Shown here piece after piece: positions 29,780-36,879 of a stretch of 64,000 nt of DNA (the first letter of the stretch is position 1; each line of letters begins with the position of its first letter). Both the position numbers and the translations under genes were made by a program. The notes under the pieces are model-generated. The model had not been told where the DNA came from, did no database searches, and saw nothing but the letters and a program-made list of their open reading frames with translations. The DNA is taken from the NCBI RefSeq assembly GCF_001295795.1, contig NZ_LJHY01000016.1, positions 124,001-188,000 on the forward strand, given 5' to 3'. The DNA comes from Novosphingobium sp. AAP83. GTDB lineage: Bacteria; Pseudomonadota; Alphaproteobacteria; Sphingomonadales; Sphingomonadaceae.

Positions 29780-31833
29780 GTCGCCCCCTCACGGGGGCGT
29801 GGATTGAAACTTGATGCCGATCGACAACCGCGCCGATCTCGCCGGTCGCCCCCTCACGGGGGCGTGGATTGAAACAAAATCAGGGCGATGACGCCACGCA
29901 TCAAGCGAGGTCGCCCCCTCACGGGGGCGTGGATTGAAACACCAATCCCATAAGGCGGATCGGTAACAACAGCATGTCGCCCCCTCACGGGGGCGTGGAT
30001 TGAAACTACAGACGCGATCAGGCGTTCGGTGCTGATCGAGTCGCCCCCTCACGGGGGCGTGGATTGAAACCGAACCGCGACAACATCGCCGCCGCTTTCG
30101 GAATGTCGCCCCCTCACGGGGGCGTGGATTGAAACACCACCAAGCACTGAAAACACTTCAGAGCCTGCCGTCGCCCCCTCACGGGGGCGTGGATTGAAAC
30201 AAGTCAGCAGCGTCAACGAGCGCAAATCTACTTCGTCGCCCCCTCACGGGGGCGTGGATTGAAACGGCCAATTGGGCAAACAAGGCTGATTACGGTTTGG
30301 TCGCCCCCTCACGGGGGCGTGGATTGAAACGCTAGACCAGCTTGCCGAACGAGTACCCATGGACGTCGCCCCCTCACGGGGGCGTGGATTGAAACATCGA
30401 ATACCCGTTCCCACGCAAAGACCTCAACGGTCGCCCCCTCACGGGGGCGTGGATTGAAACGCCAAATGATCCCGTTCGAGCAACGTCGCCACAGTGTCGC
30501 CCCCTCACGGGGGCGTGGATTGAAACGCGCTCGATGCCCTCAAGCGTTGCCGCCTCGTTTGTCGCCCCCTCACGGGGGCGTGGATTGAAACATCGAACGT
30601 GCAAGGCGTTTCTAGCGGCATGATGGTCGCCCCCTCACGGGGGCGTGGATTGAAACTGGTCATGAACCGCGAAGACTTGCGGCTCGGCCGGTCGCCCCCT
30701 CACGGGGGCGTGGATTGAAACAACGATACGACTTTGCGCCAAATCCGCAAAATCACGGGTCGCCCCCTCACGGGGGCGTGGATTGAAACAGCAGTCAATT
30801 GAAGGGCTGGCAACCCGTCAAGCTGTCGCCCCCTCACGGGGGCGTGGATTGAAACAGCGATGATTTGCCCGTGCCACGGTCGCCCGTGAGTCGCCCCCTC
30901 ACGGGGGCGTGGATTGAAACGGCAATCCGTTCACGCCCTTTGCCTGTGCCGAAGCGTCGCCCCCTCACGGGGGCGTGGATTGAAACAATGATCAGCGCAT
31001 GCGCCGCGAAGTGATCGAATGTCGCCCCCTCACGGGGGCGTGGATTGAAACAGCCATCAATCGACGCGGTTTTTCGGTCGGATGTGTCGCCCCCTCACGG
31101 GGGCGTGGATTGAAACATACCAATCTACGCAATACAGATCGCATGTCACAAGTCGCCCCCTCACGGGGGCGTGGATTGAAACTTCAAAGCGCTGTTCAAC
31201 CACCGGGGCGACGGCAAGTCGCCCCCTCACGGGGGCGTGGATTGAAACGCAAGTCGTGGTGGCGGTTGATCCGCCGCGCCCGTCGCCCCCTCACGGGGGC
31301 GTGGATTGAAACACGCCGGTAGCCTTACCGATGATGAAAAGCGCAAGTCGCCCCCTCACGGGGGCGTGGATTGAAACTTGGCTGACCCCGTAGGCTTCTG
31401 GCCCGTCCACGTCGCCCCCTCACGGGGGCGTGGATTGAAACGCCCTGCTTGAAGCACACGACAGCCACGCGATAATGTCGCCCCCTCACGGGGGCGTGGA
31501 TTGAAACCATTACAACGCGCCAAGGATATCTTTGGGCACGAGTCGCCCCCTCACGGGGGCGTGGATTGAAACATTAGCCCGTCGTCTTGCGTTCCGACCA
31601 AGCCGAGTCGCCCCCTCACGGGGGCGTGGATTGAAACACCAAGCTTGCGGCCTATGGCGTCAACATTGCCGGTCGCCCCCTCACGGGGGCGTGGATTGAA
31701 ACCGCCGTGAAGGTTGATAGGTAATCCGATTCGCCTTGTCGCCCCCTCACGGGGGCGTGGATTGAAACAAATGATGGCGGCCAAGGTTATCCTGATCGAG
31801 GCGTCGCCCCCTCACGGGGGCGTGGATTGAAAC
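29780..31833 (+). CRISPR. Type I-C CRISPR array, 32 repeats and 31 spacers
   Basis: Thirty-two copies of a 31-nt repeat that starts GTCGCCCCCTCACGGGGGCG and ends TGGATTGAAAC alternate with 31 spacers of 33-37 nt, mostly 34. The repeat forms a 7-bp stem CGCCCCC/GGGGGCG with loop TCAC, and Cas5c would leave an 11-nt handle ending ATTGAAAC. All repeats I compared, including the last at 31803-31833, are identical. Transcription is rightward from the leader. No two spacers are alike, and I saw no spacer matching this window. Several spacers encode recognisable phage-type peptides. Confidence 0.98.
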
Positions 31834-32102
31834 ACCGCACATCGAGCGTGTGGCCGCGCGTTGACGATCCCAAACATGGCGTATCGCAGTCGGACGTTTA
31901 TCAGATGATGGCACACGGCCAGCTCTATCAATGTGATGCGCTGACGCTGCTTTACCCTCACCACAGCGCGTTGACTGAATTGCCGGGGGTATTGGGAAGT
32001 TACAAGGTGCCGCCAGTGGGGCAGCAACTTTCTGCCGCCACGATAGACATCTCCGGCTTGGGCAACATCAAGGAAGCTTTGCGCTCCATTGCCTCTGTCT
32101 GA
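31834..32102 (+). pseudogene. C-terminal fragment of McrC (methylcytosine restriction)
   Basis: Directly after the last repeat the plus strand encodes DDPKHGVSQSDVYQMMAHGQ and then DALTLLYPHHSAL, which match the C-terminal nuclease region of McrC (usual form PKxGVSQxDVYQMxAYG ... LLYPHH). The fragment ends at a stop at 32102, after ~80 matching residues of a protein normally 350-400 long. The N-terminal part is gone and no mcrB is present. McrC partners McrB to cut DNA with modified cytosines; this piece cannot be active. It shows the CRISPR locus replaced an older restriction system. Confidence 0.65.
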
Positions 32103-32190
32103 AAATGGTCACCGGCAAATCGGTGTGTTGGCTATCAAGAAGGGAGTGCAGCGCGATTATTGATTTCTGGGTGATGCCGGAATCGACAAT

Positions 32191-32219
32191 TTGAAGTTGC
32201 GACGCCGTTCCGATAAAAC
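32191..32219 (+). promoter_or_regulatory. Putative promoter for the WYL gene
   Basis: A TTGAAG -35 box at 32191-32196 and a TAAAAC -10 box at 32214-32219 are separated by exactly 17 bp. The WYL gene starts 27 nt downstream with a GGAGATAAGG ribosome site. Confidence 0.5.
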
Positions 32220-32245
32220 AAGATCACGCCAATGGAGATAAGGCT

Positions 32246-32854
32246 GTGAGTGCCGATCAAAAACTTGCCCTGACGCGCCGGGCCTTCGCCACGGGCATGA
32301 CCGGCTCTTTGGCCGCGTTGGGCATCGGCGATGTTGCAGCAGCCCGCAGCACGCAAAACGATGCAGCCGACGCAGACTTGCGCGATGCAACGCTACGCGG
32401 CCTTGCCCGGGCAGGTGACCTTGGCGATCCTGTACTTGCCAGCAAGGCAGACGCCGTGCTCGCCCGATTGGAAAGCACTGATCCCGAAGGCGCGATGCTG
32501 GCCAGGGTCTATCGTCTGTTCGATGTGGCATCAGCCGCCTATGGCTATGGCAGCGCCGAACGCGATCAGATCACCAGTGCCAACCTTCCGGCATTGCACA
32601 CGGCCATCCGCGATTGCCGCCCCGTCTCGTTCAGCTACACTGATCGGGAAGGTGAGGTAACATCGCGCACCGTCCAGCCCCTCGCGCTCGTCCACCCGCC
32701 TCAAGGGATCAAGCTTCTGGCCTGGTGCGAGAAGCGTGAAGACAACCGCCAGTTCTTCGTTCGCGCGATAAGTGATCTGACACAACAGCCGCGCGATTTC
32801 CGAAACCAGCGCTTGGCCCTTTTGCAAAGCTTGGCCAATAGCGCTGCCGCCTGA
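32246..32854 (+). CDS. WYL-domain protein without a visible HTH
   Basis: A 202-residue protein whose C-terminal half is a WYL domain: VSFSYTDREGEVTSRTVQP, then LLAWCEKREDNRQFF with the characteristic strand-turn pattern. WYL domains sense nucleic acid or nucleotide ligands and often regulate CRISPR and other defence loci. Here the usual N-terminal winged helix is missing; instead the first 35 residues read LTRRAFATGMTGSLAALG, which looks like a Tat signal. Either the protein is exported, or the N-terminus is a repurposed helix. The GTG start has GGAGATAAGG immediately upstream. It lies 0.4 kb downstream of the CRISPR array on the same strand. Confidence 0.7.
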   Translation: MSADQKLALTRRAFATGMTGSLAALGIGDVAAARSTQNDAADADLRDATLRGLARAGDLGDPVLASKADAVLARLESTDPEGAMLARVYRLFDVASAAYGYGSAERDQITSANLPALHTAIRDCRPVSFSYTDREGEVTSRTVQPLALVHPPQGIKLLAWCEKREDNRQFFVRAISDLTQQPRDFRNQRLALLQSLANSAAA

Positions 32855-32944
32855 AACTGGGCCTGCATCGTGAAGGCAAGGCTACGGCGGATGACCCGCA
32901 TTCGGCCTATGCTCCCGGCCAGTTTTTCCGCCCGGTCAAAATTT

Positions 32945-33185
32945 CACGTTGCTCGTGATAGGCAGGGCAGCTGTAAAGCTGCCTTTGAAGACTAAGCGTC
33001 GGCCCCCGGTCCGACAAGAACCAAGGTCATGAATGACCGCAAACGTTACCGCGTAACGCCCTCTCAACGTGTGTCACGGTGAGCACCACGGCATTGATAA
33101 ATGCCGGTCCACCCGAGCTGAAAGCGAGTGGCGCATGGTAAAGATGGGCTTCGCCCAACTTTACGGTATTGCGCCTATTTTCTCT
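32945..33185 (+). ncRNA. Highly structured RNA, HEARO/omega-RNA-like candidate
   Basis: At least seven hairpins are packed into ~230 nt: CACG/CGTG (32945-32957); GGCAGCT/AGCTGCC with a GUAA tetraloop (32966-32983); GTCGG/CCGAC (32998-33015); GGTCA/TGACC (33025-33038); CGTTAC/GTAACG (33044-33058); CGGCATT/AATGCCG (33089-33106). A long terminal stem then pairs GGCGCA with TGCGCC (33130-33135 with 33170-33175) around GTAAAG/CTTTAC and TGGGC/GCCCA, followed by TATTTTCTCTT. Single-stranded blocks TTTGAAGACTAAG and AAGAACC are reminiscent of HEARO (IscB/IsrB omega RNA), from memory. No IscB or IsrB gene is adjacent. The family call is tentative; the RNA structure is clear. Confidence 0.6.
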
Positions 33186-33216
33186 TCACACTTTTTTAAG
33201 GGTGAAGATGCTTGGG

Positions 33217-33272
33217 TTTTGGCATCAAAATTACAGTCATTTGAGATTCTGCAAGTTTTGATAGCATCAAAA
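33217..33272. promoter_or_regulatory. Two related inverted repeats upstream of the 335-aa gene
   Basis: TTTTGAT-AGC-ATCAAAA at 33256-33272 is a perfect 7-bp inverted repeat, and TTTTGGCATCAAAA at 33217-33230 is a related 5-bp version. Both lie in the AT-rich stretch between the structured RNA and the next gene and could be operator sites. The binding protein is unknown; the AlpA-like or WYL protein are candidates by position only. Confidence 0.35.
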
Positions 33273-33361
33273 TATCTCAGATTGCCATATACTAACCGTT
33301 TTAATATGAATGAAAATCATTCGGATAGTCATAATCTGATAGTTTTGATGAGGCATGCGTG

Positions 33362-34366
33362 ATGGCCAGACCAAAAAATGAAGCGCGGTTTAAAGTGCTA
33401 GCGAACGCGGAATGGGAGTGGCGACAAAAGTTCGACAAACTCAATCAGGCAATTCTTGACTGGGATAATGGGGGCCAGCCTTTCAGCGTTGTAAGTGAGG
33501 CAATCGCCGAACTGGAACGCGATTTTGAAGAAGTACCTGAATGGGATTCAGGGATGGGAGATGCAAAAGGCGCTGCCTATATGGGCCATCTGGCATCCCG
33601 TCTGAAAGGTTTGTCAGCAGCTCAAGCTGCTCTGTTTCGGATAAATGGAGACCTCGCTGCGAGGAAGGAGGCCGTCCGGGATGAGCTGATAATTGCTGCC
33701 GCCGGTATAAGGTCTGAACCAAATTCTATTCCCCATTACATGGTACAATTGGTCCTGGCCATGTTGGCGGTGGGCATGAAACAACATGACGTGAGGGTTC
33801 CGAGCAGGAATCTTGCATCAAAACTACTGGATATAATCCGGTCCTACCGGAGCAAATCAGAAGGCGAGCCACAAAAAGTTTCGATCGAACAGGCTTTGAT
33901 CGATCAGGTTGCGCCCACACAATCTCAACTCCCGCAGGAACAACCGTTGCGGCGTCACACTTTGGTTGCCCCGCTTACGAAGGAAGAGCGCATGCAGTTG
34001 TGGAGCGACTTGCCCCGCAAATATACTGATCTCGAATGGATCGAAGTGCCAATCACATTTCATCACCAATACCCACTTCCACCGTTTAAAAGTATCGAAG
34101 AATTTACGGTGGCTGGGGATTACCCCAGATTAATTGCGGGTCGAAAAGACACCATTAATGCTTTTCAAAAGCATTTATTCGATTTTCGATCTCACTGGGA
34201 ACCAGAGTTGACAGAGTCTTGTTCAAAGATCTGGGCGGTTTTACTGTCTCGTCACCTTCGCGCAGATTCTTTTGACGTCCAAGATTACATGCTATTTTTC
34301 ATGGTCCAGTCACCTTGGAATGAAGATCGCGCATTGCATTTAAAGCAACACAGTCTCCCAGAATGA
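33362..34366 (+). CDS. Hypothetical protein, 334 aa
   Basis: I do not recognise this protein. It starts MARPKNEARFKVLANAEWEW, has a mixed helical N-terminal half with a possible coiled stretch around SEAIAELERDFEEVPEW, a Glu/Pro/Gln-rich linker near residue 175, and an aromatic C-terminal domain (IEVPITFHHQYPLPPF). There is no signal peptide or membrane segment. The ATG at 33362 has GAGG 8 nt upstream. It shares the right end of the element with the AlpA-like gene and integrase, so it is likely cargo of the element. An abortive-infection or other defence role is possible but unsupported. Confidence 0.6.
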   Translation: MARPKNEARFKVLANAEWEWRQKFDKLNQAILDWDNGGQPFSVVSEAIAELERDFEEVPEWDSGMGDAKGAAYMGHLASRLKGLSAAQAALFRINGDLAARKEAVRDELIIAAAGIRSEPNSIPHYMVQLVLAMLAVGMKQHDVRVPSRNLASKLLDIIRSYRSKSEGEPQKVSIEQALIDQVAPTQSQLPQEQPLRRHTLVAPLTKEERMQLWSDLPRKYTDLEWIEVPITFHHQYPLPPFKSIEEFTVAGDYPRLIAGRKDTINAFQKHLFDFRSHWEPELTESCSKIWAVLLSRHLRADSFDVQDYMLFFMVQSPWNEDRALHLKQHSLPE

Positions 34367-34509
34367 TCGCCGCCTTGTGCACTCTGATGTAATTGGGCGC
34401 TTACGTTGACAGCAACCTGTCACCACACCCGAGCAAATCCGATACATCGTCAGATGGATTTTTAACGCTGTGCTGTCACCTTTGCGCTGCAAAAATGTGA
34501 AGGTTGACG

Positions 34510-35250
34510 ATGATCGCAGCGTGGCATCCCTACATGGAAGTGCAACCGCCCAGTGCGATTGGCATTACACTGGTCAAAGCTTTTGCTCTGTTCATGCAGG
34601 ACCGTTGGGGCTTTGAACGTCACGAGTTGTACGAAATTTTTGTCAGCGATGACGCGAACACTGACGAAAATCGCTTCGCCCGAGGCGCGATAACATCATG
34701 TGCCTCGATGCTTTTGGCTGCATTTATTGATGGGAGCATCGCTACATTTGCACGGCCATTGCCCGCAGGCAGTGTCATAAAGTTGGCGCCGTCGGTCTGG
34801 GAAATCGATGATCCGCTGCCAAGATTTGCGACCGGTTGCTTCAGCCTTGAGCATTGGTTCGATCATACTGCACCGCTAACCCATCGCATTTTTGTCGATG
34901 AAAAGGACATGAAGGCCTACTTGGAATCGATGATGTCAGAGGATGAAATATGGGAAGCCCTGACATCCGACCCAAAAAAATCAAACGAGGTGGAGGCCAT
35001 TTTGCCCGCGCCCGTACTTGAACAGCATTCGGAATCTGAACAGCCATCGCAGACTTTCGGCAGCCCTGAGCTGCGCATCATCCGGCGTGCCGAGGTGATA
35101 AAGAGGACCGGTCTTTCAAAATCAACGATCGATAACTTGGTTAGCGAGCGCAAATTCCCAGCCAAGTTTGAGCTGGGAACGCGCGCGGTCGGATGGTTGC
35201 GACACGAAGTTGATGCTTGGATTGAGGAACGAGCAGGCAAGCGTTTATAG
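34510..35250 (+). CDS. AlpA-like DNA-binding protein with long N-terminal domain
   Basis: The last ~55 of 246 residues form an AlpA/excisionase-type helix-turn-helix (IIRRAEVIKRTGLSKSTIDN, then FPAKFELGTRAVGWLRHEVD). AlpA proteins activate integrase genes and assist excision. The first ~150 residues (start MIAAWHPYMEVQPPSAI) are an unrecognised acidic domain, making the protein about three times longer than a normal AlpA. The ATG at 34510 has AAGG 6 nt upstream. It is convergent with the integrase gene, with a 6-nt overlap of the ends, consistent with an element-borne excision control gene. Confidence 0.7.
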   Translation: MIAAWHPYMEVQPPSAIGITLVKAFALFMQDRWGFERHELYEIFVSDDANTDENRFARGAITSCASMLLAAFIDGSIATFARPLPAGSVIKLAPSVWEIDDPLPRFATGCFSLEHWFDHTAPLTHRIFVDEKDMKAYLESMMSEDEIWEALTSDPKKSNEVEAILPAPVLEQHSESEQPSQTFGSPELRIIRRAEVIKRTGLSKSTIDNLVSERKFPAKFELGTRAVGWLRHEVDAWIEERAGKRL

Positions 35251-36558
35251 CTTACGCCGCCGTGGACTTTGCAAAATTACGTCAAGTTCGACCGCATCTT
35301 CGAGAATCAAATCAGCCCAAATGGTCGCCAACTCACGTCGACGTTCCATATATTCTGCGCGATGATAGCGCAATTCGTTGCCGCTTATTCCCGATGGAGT
35401 ATGCGCAAGCATGAGATCAAGGATAAGCCGATCCGTTAAATTTCCGGCAGAGCCTGGATGCGCGCGCTCAAGTTTCGCGTTCATGATCGTCGAAAAGCTT
35501 GAGCGCCAACCGTGCGGGACATGCACATTGGCAAACCCTTCGCGCTTGTACAGATAGCTGAGGCAGTTTTCGCTCATCGGCTTTTGGCCGGATCTGCTGG
35601 AGCAGAACACGTATTTGGCACTGCCGGTAAGCAAACGCACCCGCCGCAGGACCTCTACAGCTTGCGGTGTAAGCGGCACCTTGTGCGAAAATCTGTCATC
35701 TTGGCGCTGCTCTATTTCTTGCTTCATCTTGTCAGCGGGCACCGTCCAAAGCGCATTGCTGATATCGCTTTCGTCATCTCGCCAGTCGATCCCGGTGAAT
35801 TCTGTCCACTCGGCATTATGTACCATGCCCGGACGCTGGGCGACCAAGGCTAGGAATCGCGAGGCCAGTCGTGAAATAGGAGACGCACCGGCATGATCAA
35901 TTTGCCGAATCATTGAACGAATGGCGGCGGGTTCGACCAGGGCAGGCCAACGCTTTCCCTTGAGAACGGGCTTTAAAGCTTTGCGCACCAAGGCGGCAGG
36001 ATTGTTGGTGGTAATGGCCTTTGCTGCCGCGTAATTGAAAACGGCTTCAGCCCGTTGGCGCAATCGATGCGCTGTTTCAATTGCCCCGCGATCTTCAACT
36101 TTTTGTAGCACCGCTAGCATGAGGGGCTGGTCGACTTGCTCAATCGGGCAGGAACCAATCATGGGAAACACGTCCCGCTCCATGCTGGTAATCACGTCAT
36201 TTGCATGCACAGGCTTCCAGCGCGAGACCGAGTTTTGAAACCATGCACGCGCCACAGTTTCAAAAGTTTCGCCTTGCCCTGACGTAACGCCAAGCTTCGC
36301 TTTCGTCTTTATGACCGAGTGAGACACGCCTGCGCGCACTTGAGCGCGGACTTCATCGAGCAACTCGCGTGCTTTTGCGAGGCTGGTTTCCGGATAAACG
36401 CCGAACTGCATTCGCGTTTCCTTGCCGTCGACCCGGTGTTTCCAACGCCAGCTTTTGTGCCCTGTCACGCTCACATACAAGTGCAGGCCGTTACGGTCGC
36501 TAAGCTTGTAAGGTTTGTCCTTTGGTTTGGCGTTTTTGACTGCCATCTCGGTCAACAT
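35245..36558 (-). CDS. P4-type tyrosine recombinase/integrase
   Basis: A 437-residue integrase. The N-terminal arm-binding domain begins MLTEMAVKNAKPKDKPYKL with SDRNGLHLYVSVTGHKSW. A core-binding domain follows, then the catalytic domain with R in LVAQRPGMV, HxxR in HGWRSSFSTIM, and the nucleophile tyrosine in the RYHRAEYMERR segment. Such enzymes insert islands at a specific site, often the 3' end of a tRNA or other conserved gene. The start lies 32 nt from the right 102-nt repeat, which supports that repeat as the attachment site. Confidence 0.93.
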   Translation of the reverse strand: MLTEMAVKNAKPKDKPYKLSDRNGLHLYVSVTGHKSWRWKHRVDGKETRMQFGVYPETSLAKARELLDEVRAQVRAGVSHSVIKTKAKLGVTSGQGETFETVARAWFQNSVSRWKPVHANDVITSMERDVFPMIGSCPIEQVDQPLMLAVLQKVEDRGAIETAHRLRQRAEAVFNYAAAKAITTNNPAALVRKALKPVLKGKRWPALVEPAAIRSMIRQIDHAGASPISRLASRFLALVAQRPGMVHNAEWTEFTGIDWRDDESDISNALWTVPADKMKQEIEQRQDDRFSHKVPLTPQAVEVLRRVRLLTGSAKYVFCSSRSGQKPMSENCLSYLYKREGFANVHVPHGWRSSFSTIMNAKLERAHPGSAGNLTDRLILDLMLAHTPSGISGNELRYHRAEYMERRRELATIWADLILEDAVELDVILQSPRRRKL

Positions 36559-36589
36559 ACTCCGTGCCCCCTATCTGCCAATTTGGTGC

Positions 36590-36691
36590 CCCCAGAATGC
36601 CCCCAAATGAGTCTGGCTTTCTTTGGGTGCTATAGGCAGACAGAATCGACAAAAGCCCGTAAAGTCAAGGCTACGGGCCTGCCCTAAGGCG
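36590..36691. repeat. Right copy of ~102-nt direct repeat (putative att)
   Basis: Directly upstream of the integrase start, in the same orientation as 14061-14163. The shared blocks GTCTGGCTTTCTTTGGGTG, GACAAAAGCCCG and AAAGTCAAGG are unchanged; differences are scattered single bases plus one 1-nt gap. The sequence between it and the integrase contains GGGGGCA repeats, common upstream of P4-type integrases in sphingomonads. Confidence 0.75.
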
Positions 36692-36879
36692 TCGCTGGAT
36701 GTCCTGAAATGATGTGGTGGCGGAGCGGGAGGCCGCTCAGTTGATACCTAAGGGGCTGACATGAAACGATATGATACGCTTAATCTGAGGGCTTCCCCCT
36801 CTTTTTCCCCCTTTTTGGAATTGGCTTGTCAGGACAGCATACCGCACCTGCTGAAGTGCTTCAACCGTACAACCGCCCC

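Larger units (their letters stand above)
14061..36691. mobile_element. Candidate integrative element carrying type I-C CRISPR-Cas
   Basis: The segment is bounded by imperfect direct repeats at 14061-14163 and 36590-36691, about 84 percent identical by eye over ~102 nt. The right repeat begins 32 nt upstream of a P4-type integrase that reads into the segment, and an AlpA-like regulator lies beside the integrase. Gene content between the repeats is accessory: IS remnant, exonucleases, methyltransferase-like protein, broken restriction genes and CRISPR-Cas. Core metabolic genes stop exactly at the left repeat. That these repeats are attL and attR is an inference; they could also be two related integrase-upstream sequences left by separate insertions. 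Confidence 0.5.

Noticed and set aside
30481..30495. Extra partial repeat inside spacer 11 (GTCGCCAC)
   Set aside because: Only the first few bases resemble a repeat; the true repeat begins at 30496 and spacing is then normal.
29789..31784. Several repetitive open frames inside the CRISPR array on both strands
   Set aside because: They arise from the 31-nt repeat being read in frame with spacers and are not genes.
33069..33362. 98-codon open frame across the structured RNA
   Set aside because: It reads straight through the paired stems, starts without a ribosome site, and has no protein similarity; the RNA structure explains the sequence better.
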